Positions 8,298 through 15,166 are shown, numbered from the stretch's first letter. The stretch is 20,802 nt of DNA from an uncultured Roseburia sp. (GCA_934358955.1 CAKRLC010000044.1:1-20802), one strand, 5' to 3'. The notes: generated from the letters alone by a model not told the origin. Made by a program: numbers and translations.

Positions 8298-8499
8298 GGT
8301 CAGATCCAAAACCTATATTGGTGGATTGCACAAACGAACGGTGTCTTGTTTCTCTTTGTGCAATGGAGATGAGACTCATGAATTGTGGAAGCCTTTGCTG
8401 ACACAATTCACGCTTTCAGAGGCTCATCGGAATGTTTTGCACAATGAAACAAAGCACCGTTCGTTTGTGCAATCCATGCCATAAACCTAAATTCTGACC
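8298..8499 (+). repeat. 202-nt structured repeat with predicted pseudoknot, copy 1
   Basis: The element is bounded by GGTCAGA (8298-8304) and TCTGACC (8493-8499). Inside is a nearly perfect 31-bp stem (8322-8352 with 8446-8476), then TTGTGCAA/TTGCACAA (8356-8363 with 8437-8444) and GATGAG/CTCATC (8368-8373 with 8423-8428). The core has TGAATTGTG/CACAATTCA (8379-8387 with 8402-8410), whose loop segment GCCTTTG (8391-8397) pairs with CAGAGGC (8417-8423) outside it: a crossing, H-type pseudoknot arrangement. A second full copy lies at 15252-15453 with compensatory changes. Each full copy sits 50-75 bases before a plus-strand gene. Whether it acts as RNA, as DNA cruciform or as a MITE-like element cannot be told from sequence. 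Confidence 0.75.
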
Positions 8500-8548
8500 G
8501 TATACATCCAATACTCAAAAAGACCTTGTACAGAGAGGAGCATACATC

Positions 8549-9217
8549 ATGATATTCGGAGCAAAAACAGAAGAACAGCGAAAGAAAAACGAGCTGAACA
8601 AGGACTGTAAGGAACTGAAAAAGAAGCTGCTTGCCGCAAAGCTGGATAAAAAGCAAATTGAAGAACAGATCCGGCAATTCCAGGAGGCCTTAGAGCTTGG
8701 AGGAAAACTTAGGAAAAGCTACGTGGATGCACAGGAGCATTTTGCAATGGCAAGACGTGCAGTCATGATGATGATGGATACAATGAGCGAATCCTCGCAG
8801 GATGCTGTGAAAAAAGATCTGAAATCACTTACTTATCATCTGGATCATCTGTACCATGAATGTGGCTTACGGGAAGATGATATGGATTTTAAATCCACTG
8901 CAGAAGGATTAAAACGGATGGAAGCAGATTTTGAGCACACAAATCCGATCATGCTGCGCAGTGAGCTGGAAAATCTTCATGCATTGTTGGAAGATACGTC
9001 AGAGTGGCGCTCCCCGAATTTTTTTGCATTGGCCTATTATTTTTGCCAGGATGCGGAACATCGGGATAAGATCGCAGAGATGGAGAATGAGAACCGGAAT
9101 AAATTCTTAGAAGACTATTTGGAGGAACACCTGATGGAAACCTTCATGATGGAGGCAGGATGTGCAGGATGCATTGAGAAAGTAGAAGAACTCATTCAGG
9201 AATACATATATAAATAA
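8549..9217 (+). CDS. Uncharacterised cytoplasmic coiled-coil protein
   Basis: A 222-residue protein I do not recognise. It has no signal peptide or membrane segment. Residues 6-55 are highly charged (Lys/Glu/Gln) and predicted coiled coil. The middle (60-160) is helical, with an odd run of five methionines near 73-79. The C-terminus is acidic and has a CxxC pair (C205, C208) shortly before the end. The start is well supported by GAGAGGAG 10 bases upstream of ATG. It stands alone: a structured repeat lies 50 bases upstream, and a bidirectional terminator sits at its stop codon. No function is proposed. Confidence 0.8.
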   Translation: MIFGAKTEEQRKKNELNKDCKELKKKLLAAKLDKKQIEEQIRQFQEALELGGKLRKSYVDAQEHFAMARRAVMMMMDTMSESSQDAVKKDLKSLTYHLDHLYHECGLREDDMDFKSTAEGLKRMEADFEHTNPIMLRSELENLHALLEDTSEWRSPNFFALAYYFCQDAEHRDKIAEMENENRNKFLEDYLEEHLMETFMMEAGCAGCIEKVEELIQEYIYK

Positions 9218-9264
9218 AAAAATTTCCCAAACACACCGGAAACTTGTGCAAGGGAAATTTTTTT
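9216..9264. terminator. Bidirectional intrinsic terminator between convergent genes
   Basis: AAAAATTTCCC (ending at 9228) pairs with GGGAAATTTTTTT (9252-9264). It has A- and T-runs on the two sides, so it can terminate both the coiled-coil gene (plus) and ktrA (minus). Its right arm lies within a partial copy of the 202-nt repeat. Confidence 0.85.
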
Positions 9265-9297
9265 GTGCAATTTGACACCATAAACTAAAATGCAGAC
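9239..9297 (+). repeat. Partial third copy (right end) of the 202-nt structured repeat
   Basis: GGAAACTTG..., TTTTTTTGTGCAAT, CCATAAACTAAAAT and the terminal CAGAC (9293-9297) match, in order, the right ends of the copies at 8446-8499 and 15400-15453. The left half and pseudoknot core are absent. It appears to be a decayed or recombined remnant reused as part of a terminator. Confidence 0.6.
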
Positions 9298-9334
9298 TTT
9301 TTGTTCCCGAATCTTAATAGGAAACTTAAGGATG

Positions 9335-9985
9335 CTATAATTTTTTTACAATCTTTGCGATATCCGTCTGATGACCGACGATGATCAGATGTTCATCCGC
9401 ACAGAACACATAATCAGCACCAGGCATTAAACTCATCTGGTCACGATTCTTTACACCGAGAATATTAATATTGTACTGGACACGCACATTGACCTCTTTG
9501 ATTGTTTTCCCAATCCATTCCGGAAGCGGTGCAATCTCATAGATGGAATAGCCGCTGCCAAGCTCTACATAGTCAAATACCTGGTTGGCGGAAAAACGTA
9601 CAGCGACTTTTTCTGCGATATCACGGTCAGGATAGATTACTTCATCTGCTCCGTTGCGTAACAGGAACTTTGCATGGATATCACGGTTGGCTTTGCTGAC
9701 AACGTAGGCAGCGCCGAGTTCCTTTAACAGGCTGGTGATCTCAAGACTGGACTGGAAATTTGAGCCAATACAGACAAAGCAGATGTCAAAATTGCTGACA
9801 CCGAGACTTTTCAATACCTTTTCATTTGTGCAGTCCCCGATTTTTGCACTTGTTACATAAGGAAGCAAATCTTCTAACTTTTCTTCTTCCTGGTCTACGA
9901 TCATAATTTCATTATCTAATTTAGACAGATCCATACACAAATGGGCACCAAAGCGTCCCATTCCGATAATTAAAATTGATTTCAT
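9335..9985 (-). CDS. ktrA: Potassium uptake regulatory subunit KtrA/TrkA (RCK protein)
   Basis: A 216-residue cytosolic RCK protein that gates the KtrB channel-like subunit in response to bound nucleotide. The N-terminal Rossmann domain has GMGRFG (8-13), an acidic residue ending the second strand (VDQEEE, D31) and the IGDCTNE segment (49-55). A C-terminal RCK_C domain (about 135-216) covers the rest. Length and layout are those of KtrA/KtrC. AAGGAGA precedes the ATG; the gene starts 27 bases after ktrB ends, so the two form an operon. A bidirectional terminator lies about 70 bases past its stop. Confidence 0.95.
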   Translation of the reverse strand: MKSILIIGMGRFGAHLCMDLSKLDNEIMIVDQEEEKLEDLLPYVTSAKIGDCTNEKVLKSLGVSNFDICFVCIGSNFQSSLEITSLLKELGAAYVVSKANRDIHAKFLLRNGADEVIYPDRDIAEKVAVRFSANQVFDYVELGSGYSIYEIAPLPEWIGKTIKEVNVRVQYNINILGVKNRDQMSLMPGADYVFCADEHLIIVGHQTDIAKIVKKL

Positions 9986-10012
9986 ATATTATAATCTCCT
10001 TTTTGATATGAC

Positions 10013-11356
10013 TTATCCTATATTAATAGATTCTGCCGGCTGCATGACGTGTGCAATCTTCTTATGGTCTGTGAAAGAAAGGGCGAAAGAAAGACTTCCG
10101 ACCCTGCCCAGATACATAAGAACAATGATCATCAGCTGGGAAACTGTATTCAACTGTGTGGTAAGCCCGGCAGTCATACCGACGGTGCTGACCGCTGAAA
10201 CGACTTCCAACGCAGCATCAGCCATCGGAAAATGCTGGGTAGCACATAATACTAAGGTACCGAACAGACTGAAGAGCAGGTTGGTACAAAATACGGCAGA
10301 AGCTTTATTTACAGTGTCGGAGTCAATTCTTCGGCCAAAAATATTTGTTCCCGGACTTCGCAACAACGTGGAACGCAGATAAAGGACGAGTACAAATACG
10401 GTACCGACTTTCACACCGCCTGCAGTAGAACCGGAACCGCCACCGATGAACATTAGAATGATCGAGAGCAGTTTACCGGCATCAGAGAGTCCTCCGATAT
10501 CAGTCGTATTAAAGCCTGCAGTTCGTGGTGTCACTGCACTGAAAAAGGAAGCACAAAGCTTTCCGGTTGGTGACATTCCAGCATAAAGAGCATTGCCTTC
10601 GATCAGATAAAAAAGCAGTGCGCCGCCAAAAACAAGGACAGCGGAGGCACTTAAGACCATCTTGGTCTGCAGGGCATATTTTTTAAAATGAAACTTGTGT
10701 GCTGCGATGTCACTCCAGCAGAAAAAGCCAAGTCCGCCAAGCAAAATCAGGGCGATCAGGGTAAAGGTCACGACTGGATCATCATAGTAAGCAGTAAAAG
10801 AGGAAAAAGCTTTGTATTTTCCCATAAGGTCAAAACCGGCATTACAGAAAGCGGAGATCGAATGGAAAATACTGTAATAAAATGCCTGTAAGAAGCCCAT
10901 CCGGGGATAAAAGCGTGAAAAAAGAAGCAAAGCCCCAGTACCTTCAATCAAAATAGTTCCCTTTAGGACACATTGGATCAGGCGCACAACACCGCCAATA
11001 TCGAGTACGTTAAAGCTTTCACGGATCCAGCCGCGTTGTTTCAGACCGATTTTTTTGCGTAAAATCAGGGAAACGGCCGTTCCAACGGTAATGAAACCGA
11101 GTCCACCGATCTGGATTAAGCAAAGCAGGATCAGCTGACCGGCAAGGGACCAGTGCGTATAGGTATCAACAACGATCAGACCGGTCACGCAGCTGGCGCT
11201 TGTTGCAGTAAAAAGGGCTGTCAGAAATGGCGTCATCTCTCTGCTTCTGGAAGAGAAAGGCATCATTAGTAACAGCGTACCAAGCAGAATCAGAATAAAA
11301 AATCCAAGGGCGATCAATTGCATGCCGGATAAATTCTTTAATTTTTTTGTAAACAT
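10013..11356 (-). CDS. ktrB: Potassium (sodium-coupled) uptake transporter KtrB/TrkH type
   Basis: A 447-residue integral membrane protein with four pore-loop repeats, which forms the K+ pathway. The four selectivity-filter segments are visible: CVTGL (56-60), CNAGF (171-175), TAGFN (279-283) and TVGMT (391-395). The flexible gating loop IGGGSGSTAGG (304-314) in the third repeat is typical of Ktr/Trk proteins. Length matches KtrB (about 445) rather than the longer TrkH. CAGGAGAT lies upstream of ATG. It is first in a two-gene operon with ktrA. I looked for a c-di-AMP (ydaO) riboswitch in the short leader and saw none. A possible minus-strand -10 (TAGAAT, 11432-11437) has no convincing -35. 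Confidence 0.95.
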   Translation of the reverse strand: MFTKKLKNLSGMQLIALGFFILILLGTLLLMMPFSSRSREMTPFLTALFTATSASCVTGLIVVDTYTHWSLAGQLILLCLIQIGGLGFITVGTAVSLILRKKIGLKQRGWIRESFNVLDIGGVVRLIQCVLKGTILIEGTGALLLFSRFYPRMGFLQAFYYSIFHSISAFCNAGFDLMGKYKAFSSFTAYYDDPVVTFTLIALILLGGLGFFCWSDIAAHKFHFKKYALQTKMVLSASAVLVFGGALLFYLIEGNALYAGMSPTGKLCASFFSAVTPRTAGFNTTDIGGLSDAGKLLSIILMFIGGGSGSTAGGVKVGTVFVLVLYLRSTLLRSPGTNIFGRRIDSDTVNKASAVFCTNLLFSLFGTLVLCATQHFPMADAALEVVSAVSTVGMTAGLTTQLNTVSQLMIIVLMYLGRVGSLSFALSFTDHKKIAHVMQPAESINIG

Positions 11357-11446
11357 TTGTATTAAAATCTCCTGTAATAGTTCTTCGTAGATTTATTTGT
11401 GCTGCTCATACAGCATTTTTAGTGAACAGGTATTCTAAGGAAACAG

Positions 11447-11475
11447 TTGAGAAACCTGTCTGAAAATATTATAAT
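11447..11475 (+). promoter_or_regulatory. Sigma-A type promoter
   Basis: TTGAGA (11447-11452), 17-bp spacer, TATAAT (11470-11475). It would start transcription near 11482 and drive the gene at 11517. It lies in the divergent space between this gene and ktrB. Confidence 0.8.
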
Positions 11476-11516
11476 AGCTTCATACAGGTTTGTACAGCAG
11501 AAAGGGGGACAGATTT

Positions 11517-12311
11517 ATGGCAGAATTGATAAATCTTCTAATTTGGATTGTTGTTATTTACAGTATCGTGAAAAAAGTCAAGCCAGGAAAAAAGAACACG
11601 GCAAAGAGAACAACATACATAAATGGAAATCCGGTGAAAACAGAAAAGCGAAAAACAGCGAATGTTACTTATGGAACAGGTTGGAATGTACAGAAAAAGG
11701 CTGCGTATCAGAAGCAGACGACATCAACATATCGCAGCAACACAGGAAGCTATCGGACAGAAAACAGTACTTATCGATCTGCAGGAAGCTATGACCAGAC
11801 AATGAGGGATCTGCGGGATAAGGTAACAAAGAATATTGAGAAGATGCGTGCAGAAGCAGCGGCTGGAACACAGAAGTACCGTACGCAGCTACATCACGAA
11901 AGAACAGCATATCAGGGACAGAGCGCCTACGGTACAGATTTTTATCGCACCAATACAGGTTATCAGAACGTCAACAGGGCAGATAAAGATGACATTTTAA
12001 GCCGTGCGAAAAGCAATGTGCAGGACAATGACAGGGATCTGTTAAAGGAAATTGATTCCAGCCAGCATGAAGCTGCCAGAAATGCTGCCGATCAGCCGGT
12101 GAAGTCTGTCAGCCAGAGCGTTTCTATGGAAAAAGGAAAGCCACAGGGACAGCAGATCGGAATGGAATGGGACAAAGACTGCAGCATATTAGGAACGGTA
12201 GAAGATCTGATGATAAAAGGATATAGCGGGGATCTTTCTTTCGACCGTGACTTTATTTCAGAAGGAATTGATATGATCAACCGCTATCAGGAGCTGGGAA
12301 GCAATCTATAA
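11517..12311 (+). CDS. Uncharacterised membrane-anchored, Tyr/Thr/Ser-rich protein
   Basis: A 264-residue protein with one N-terminal hydrophobic helix (about 3-19) followed by a basic stretch (KKVKPGKKNTAKR), suggesting an N-terminal anchor with the rest in the cytoplasm. Residues 30-150 are low-complexity and rich in Tyr, Thr, Ser, Asn and Lys, with repeated short units such as TYRSNTGSYRTENSTYRSAG. The C-terminus (about 220-264) looks folded and acidic. I chose ATG 11517 because AAAGGGGG lies eight bases upstream; the longer in-frame opening at 11490 would begin only a few bases after the predicted transcription start. I recognise no domain. It probably shares a transcript with the DUF1653 gene 100 bases downstream; that spacer holds nothing I recognise. 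Confidence 0.8.
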   Translation: MAELINLLIWIVVIYSIVKKVKPGKKNTAKRTTYINGNPVKTEKRKTANVTYGTGWNVQKKAAYQKQTTSTYRSNTGSYRTENSTYRSAGSYDQTMRDLRDKVTKNIEKMRAEAAAGTQKYRTQLHHERTAYQGQSAYGTDFYRTNTGYQNVNRADKDDILSRAKSNVQDNDRDLLKEIDSSQHEAARNAADQPVKSVSQSVSMEKGKPQGQQIGMEWDKDCSILGTVEDLMIKGYSGDLSFDRDFISEGIDMINRYQELGSNL

Positions 12312-12411
12312 AGATTCGGATGTCAAAAGGTCTGCATTCCATTTTACATTTAGAAGGATAGCCTGACCGGCAGCATCAGATTTATGAAAATAGGATAAGG
12401 AAGTAGAAAGC

Positions 12412-12969
12412 ATGAGCCGAGTACCGCAGACGGGTGAGATTTACCGTCATTTTAAAAATAAGTTATATCAGATCGTGACCGTGGCCACACATTCGGAAAC
12501 AGGAGAAAAGCTGGTCATTTATCAGGCTTTGTATGGTGATTTTGGAGTGTATGCAAGACCACTTGAAATGTTTGTGAGTGAAGTGGATCATGTAAAGTAT
12601 CCGGAGGTGGAGCAGAAGTATCGCTTTGAAAAGGTGGAGCCTGTCACAGAGCCGGAGAAAACAGAAGCAGAGACGATGGATGCAGGGGAAGCCTTGGATG
12701 ACGGAGCCAAAGAACCGGAGACAGACCAGCAGGAAGAAGGCTTGGATGCTATCAATCCGGGTGTGCTGGAGTTTTTGGATACGGACAGCTTTGAAAAACG
12801 CTATAATATTCTGGTGTCTCTGCGGGATCAGATCGATGACCAGATGATAAACACACTGGCCATCGCGTTAGATGTAGTGATCCCGGAAGGACGGATCGAA
12901 GACCGTTACAATGCATTAAAGAACTGTCTGCGTACCAGACAGAAATACGAAAGCACCAGGTTGAGATAG
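12412..12969 (+). CDS. DUF1653 domain protein with acidic C-terminal extension
   Basis: A 185-residue protein. Residues 5-70 match the DUF1653 pattern: G.IYRHFKNKLYQI, VATHSETGEKLVIY, ALYGDFGVYARPLEMF. This small domain is widespread but of unknown function. Most DUF1653 proteins end soon after it. Here a Glu-rich linker (about 78-112) is followed by a helical C-terminal region (about 113-185) that I do not recognise. AAGGAAG lies eight bases upstream of ATG. The last 54 bases overlap tail-to-tail with the CYTH gene on the opposite strand, and no terminator separates them. Confidence 0.88.
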   Translation: MSRVPQTGEIYRHFKNKLYQIVTVATHSETGEKLVIYQALYGDFGVYARPLEMFVSEVDHVKYPEVEQKYRFEKVEPVTEPEKTEAETMDAGEALDDGAKEPETDQQEEGLDAINPGVLEFLDTDSFEKRYNILVSLRDQIDDQMINTLAIALDVVIPEGRIEDRYNALKNCLRTRQKYESTRLR

Positions 12970-13398
12970 TGTACTGTTATGATATTGCGAGGAGAAAGTG
13001 ACATCTTCTCCAAACCATTCCGGCGGGACAAATTGTTCCGCCTCTTCTTTTGTCTCGAATTCCACTTCAGCTAACTGGAGTGGTGCAAGCTCGCCCTCAA
13101 AGACGTCCAGCTCGATCGTCAGTTTGTCTGTCAGAGGGATCAGATAACGGCGTTTCTGGATCAGAAGACCGTCAATTTTTTCTTTTAAATGTGCAAAAGA
13201 TTCAGCGTTTAACGGAAGATTATATTCTTCACGGCACATCAGGCCAGAACCCTTATATGTGAGTGTGTATTTGTCATTGGATTTGCGGATACGCACGACA
13301 GGAGCGGTATTCAGATAGCCCTGTTCAATGTGTTTACATTCATATTGTCCTAAATTATCCGGCAGCTGTGGAATTAAATATTTACGTTCGATTTCCAT
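12916..13398 (-). CDS. CYTH-domain triphosphate tunnel phosphohydrolase
   Basis: A 160-residue CYTH protein. The defining ExExK motif is at the very N-terminus (E2, E4, K6 in MEIERKYL). Further tunnel residues are visible in VRIRKSNDKYTLTYKG (basic strand), KRRYLIP, and ELDVFEG...LAEVEFETKEEA (metal-binding acids). Family members hydrolyse inorganic triphosphate or other triphosphates using divalent metal; the exact substrate cannot be assigned. The ribosome binding site AGGAGGAA is near-perfect. The final ~20 residues run past the usual YHNSTL ending into the overlap with the convergent DUF1653 gene, so this tail may be recent. Confidence 0.92.
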   Translation of the reverse strand: MEIERKYLIPQLPDNLGQYECKHIEQGYLNTAPVVRIRKSNDKYTLTYKGSGLMCREEYNLPLNAESFAHLKEKIDGLLIQKRRYLIPLTDKLTIELDVFEGELAPLQLAEVEFETKEEAEQFVPPEWFGEDVTFSSQYHNSTLSQPGAFVFLSGTQTVL

Positions 13399-13487
13399 GG
13401 AAAGATTCCTCCTGTATTAGAATATTTGTTACTGGCACGAGATGTGGGTGAATAGACGCTTTTTATCAATATTTTCATTATGATACA

Positions 13488-13516
13488 TTGACGCAAAAAA
13501 AGCAACGATTTATACT
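13488..13516 (+). promoter_or_regulatory. Sigma-A type promoter upstream of DJ-1 family gene
   Basis: TTGACG (13488-13493), 17-bp spacer, TATACT (13511-13516). Start of transcription would be near 13523, giving a leader of about 190 nt before the ATG at 13717. The leader contains small hairpins (CTAAG/CTTAG soon after the start, and CTTTGC/GCAAAG around 13617-13633) but no riboswitch I recognise. The 318-bp space 13399-13716 holds no other gene. Confidence 0.7.
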
Positions 13517-13716
13517 GATACTAAGTTACTTAGCAGAGAGATTGGTACTGTTCACTCGGCAGAAAAACATTTGCTGTTTTGCTGTGTAAGAAAGCGATTC
13601 AGGTGTGAGCAGAATCCTTTTGCGAAGCAAAGCTTAAAATGAGTCTGAAATAGTTGCCGATGCATTAGAACAGACAGGATCGGCGCAGCGAGACAGAAAA
13701 ATTGGAGGATACGGGT

Positions 13717-14283
13717 ATGAAAAAAGTAGGTATTTTTATGGCAGATGGATGTGAGGAGATTGAAGGACTGACAGTCGTTGATATTGTCCGCCGTGCAAAG
13801 ATGGATATTACGATGATCTCTATTACAGATAAAAAAGAAGTAACAAGTTCTCATAATGTTACATTTTTGACAGACGCTCTTGCATCAGAAGTAGATTATG
13901 AAGGATTTGATGCAATTGTTCTTCCGGGAGGAATGCCTGGTACATTAAATCTTGGCGCAAGTGCGATTGTCGATGAAGTGATTAAAAAGTTTGCAGCGGA
14001 AGGAAAAATCGTGGCTGCCATCTGTGCGGCACCAAGCGTATTAGGAGCAGCAGGCTTATTAAAAGGACGACACGCAACCTGCCATCCTGGATTTGAAGAA
14101 AAATTAGAAGGCGCGATCACAAGTGAGGATGCCGTTGTTGTAGATGGAAATATCATTACAAGCCGTGGTATGGGTACTGCGATCGACTTTGGACTTGCTA
14201 TTGTGGCATGTCTGACCGATTTTGATGAAGAGGTAACAGAGCATCTGAAAAAAGGAATTGTGTACCGGAACTTGGAAGAATAG
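13717..14283 (+). CDS. DJ-1/PfpI family protein (ThiJ-like)
   Basis: A 188-residue single-domain protein of the DJ-1/PfpI superfamily, with the closest pattern being the DJ-1/YajL group. The conserved Glu is E16 (GCEEIEGLT), the oxyanion-region segment is VLPGGMPG (68-75), the nucleophilic-elbow Cys is C103 in AAICAAPSVL, and a His follows in TCHPGF (H123). Members act in stress defence, for example as chaperones or glyoxalase/deglycase-like enzymes; which activity applies here is unknown. ATG 13717 is chosen over an in-frame TTG at 13702 because that TTG lies inside the ribosome binding site TTGGAGGA. It is monocistronic between its own promoter and a strong terminator. Confidence 0.95.
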   Translation: MKKVGIFMADGCEEIEGLTVVDIVRRAKMDITMISITDKKEVTSSHNVTFLTDALASEVDYEGFDAIVLPGGMPGTLNLGASAIVDEVIKKFAAEGKIVAAICAAPSVLGAAGLLKGRHATCHPGFEEKLEGAITSEDAVVVDGNIITSRGMGTAIDFGLAIVACLTDFDEEVTEHLKKGIVYRNLEE

Positions 14284-14290
14284 AATTTAC

Positions 14291-14345
14291 AAAAAATCCA
14301 CTGCATCTTCCAGACAATTGTTTGAAAGGTGCAGTGGATTTTTTT
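14291..14345. terminator. Bidirectional terminator between DJ-1 and SASP genes
   Basis: AAAAAATCCACTGCA (14291-14305) pairs with TGCAGTGGATTTTTTT (14330-14345), flanked by A- and T-runs. It serves the convergent DJ-1 (plus) and spore protein (minus) genes. Confidence 0.9.
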
Positions 14346-14364
14346 GCTTCATGCAACAGAAAGA

Positions 14365-14580
14365 TTAGTTTTTCATCTGTTCTTCCTGCTTCATGATCAT
14401 TTTTTTGACCATTTCCCCACCAATGCTTCCAGCCTGTGCAGAAGTTAAGTCACCGTTATAGCCTTCTTTTAAAGGAACACCGATCTCACTTGCAACTTCC
14501 TGCTTGAAGCGGTTCATAGCCTCTTTTGCCTGTGGTACAGACTTTTTACCGGTATTAGAACCTGAATTAGATCCGCTCAT
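14365..14580 (-). CDS. Alpha/beta-type small acid-soluble spore protein
   Basis: A 71-residue SASP that coats and protects spore DNA. Conserved segments are AMNRFKQEVASEIGVPLK (about 21-38, including the GPR protease site around EVASE), GYNGDLTSAQAGSIGG (40-55) and MVKKMI. The start is the ATG at 14580: GGAGGTG lies just upstream, and an earlier in-frame ATG overlaps that ribosome binding site, so it is rejected. Its presence shows that the host forms endospores. It is monocistronic, with a candidate forespore promoter upstream. Confidence 0.95.
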   Translation of the reverse strand: MSGSNSGSNTGKKSVPQAKEAMNRFKQEVASEIGVPLKEGYNGDLTSAQAGSIGGEMVKKMIMKQEEQMKN

Positions 14581-14607
14581 GGTTTTCACCTCCATATTTT
14601 TCTACTG

Positions 14608-14638
14608 TGTTATGATTAGGAACGAAACAGCTTCATCA
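14608..14638 (-). promoter_or_regulatory. Candidate forespore (sigma-G/F-like) promoter for the SASP gene
   Basis: On the minus strand CATAACA (14608-14614) resembles the sigma-G -10 (CATnnTA), and TGATGA lies 18 bases upstream (14633-14638), the correct spacing, though the -35 match is modest. The same area forms an imperfect inverted repeat (GGAAC.AAACAGC with GCTGTTTGTTCC, about 14619-14655). Confidence 0.4.
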
Positions 14639-14790
14639 CACCTGGCTGTTTGTTCCGGATGCGAATCACTGTTGTATGTCCTGATGATAGTGTTTGCAGA
14701 GATGAAAAAAATATGTTGGAAATATATGGGGATTTACAAAGGTTCTGTTTTACTTTTCGCGAAGGAGTGAACAGTGACAAAATTACCTGT

Positions 14791-14836
14791 AAATTTTAGA
14801 ATAATAAAAAAATTTTAGAATAATAAAAAAATTTTA
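14791..14836. repeat. AT-rich 19-bp tandem repeat, about 2.4 copies
   Basis: The unit AAATTTTAGAATAATAAAA occurs twice in a row and begins a third time, ending directly at the -35 of the promoter at 14837. Such A/T tracts upstream of a -35 can act as UP elements or give DNA curvature. From 14639 to 14790 I see no gene or other signal. Confidence 0.85.
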
Positions 14837-14865
14837 TTGACAATAATTCCCAGTTATGTTTTACT
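14837..14865 (+). promoter_or_regulatory. Strong promoter for the leader/small-ORF transcript
   Basis: TTGACA (14837-14842), 17-bp spacer, TTTACT (14860-14865), with TG at 14857-14858 giving an extended -10. AT-rich repeats abut the -35. Predicted start near 14872; the message contains a hairpin (GAACGGCA/TGCTGTTC, 14896-14918) before the small ORF. Confidence 0.7.
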
Positions 14866-14954
14866 TGAAAAGTAAGCGAAATTGCAAATGAATCAGAACG
14901 GCACTTTGGATGCTGTTCCTAAATGCAAAATTTTAAGAAAGAGAGGTAAAGATT

Positions 14955-15026
14955 ATGATTCAGTTTACAACGTTTTTTGCAACATCAGAAGATCATAGTA
15001 AGAATTACCTCGGTAAGCTTTTTTAG
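14955..15026 (+). CDS. Small ORF of 23 codons, putative leader peptide
   Basis: The ORF runs from ATG 14955 to TAG 15026 and encodes a 23-residue peptide beginning MIQFTTFFATSEDH and ending YLGKLF. It is preceded by AAGAAAGAGAGG at a reasonable distance, lies about 83 nt downstream of a strong predicted start site, and is followed within 35 bases by an intrinsic terminator. The peptide has no Cys, no charged-tail pattern of a typical secreted signal peptide, and no family I recognise. The layout (promoter, short ORF, terminator, exporter genes) resembles the BmrB leader that controls the BmrCD exporter by ribosome-mediated attenuation in Bacillus subtilis. That comparison is by layout only, not by sequence. 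A stand-alone peptide gene is the alternative. Confidence 0.5.
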   Translation: MIQFTTFFATSEDHSKNYLGKLF

Positions 15027-15058
15027 ACAGCATGTGCTGTTAAGAGAATGAGAGATCT

Positions 15059-15089
15059 GTCCGTGGTGAATTCATCACGGACTTTTTTT
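15059..15089 (+). terminator. Intrinsic terminator or attenuator 1 after the small ORF
   Basis: GTCCGTG (15059-15065) pairs with CACGGAC (15076-15082), followed by seven T residues. Upstream GACAG (15026-15030), which touches the small ORF stop codon, could pair with CTGTC (15057-15061) and compete with the terminator's left arm. A hairpin ACAGCA/TGCTGT (about 15027-15040) is the alternative partner. Confidence 0.85.
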
Positions 15090-15093
15090 ATGA

Positions 15094-15166
15094 CAACAGA
15101 ATGTTCGCAGAACAGCATTTTGTTGGATATACGGACAGCAAGAGCCTGACAGGCTTAGGAACGTCC
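15094..15166 (+). other. Tandem hairpins between two terminators
   Basis: CAACAGAATGTTC (15094-15106) folds with GAACAGCATTTTGTTG to 15125, an almost complete stem with a three-base loop. A second hairpin has AGCCT/AGGCT (15143-15155) enclosed by GGAC/GTCC (15133-15136 with 15163-15166). ACGGACAG (15131-15138) is also complementary to CTGTCCGT (15057-15064) within terminator 1, so alternative folds are possible. No gene is seen here. Confidence 0.5.

Noticed and set aside
10008..10382. Plus-strand ORF of 124 codons over the ktrB gene
   Set aside because: It is antisense to the well-supported KtrB pore segments, with no ribosome binding site or recognisable product.
11357..11446. c-di-AMP (ydaO) riboswitch upstream of ktrB
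   Set aside because: Such riboswitches often precede ktr genes, but the leader here is under 100 nt and lacks the conserved motifs.
11490..11516. Longer start for the Tyr-rich membrane protein
   Set aside because: It would begin only a few bases after the predicted transcription start and lacks a ribosome binding site; AAAGGGGG supports 11517.
13702..13716. TTG start for the DJ-1 family protein
   Set aside because: The TTG is part of the ribosome binding site of the ATG at 13717, and family members begin at that Met.
14581..14595. Earlier ATG for the spore protein
   Set aside because: It overlaps the GGAGGTG ribosome binding site of the ATG at 14580.
14791..14836. CRISPR-like array
   Set aside because: The 19-bp units are directly adjacent with no spacers; it is a simple AT-rich tandem repeat.
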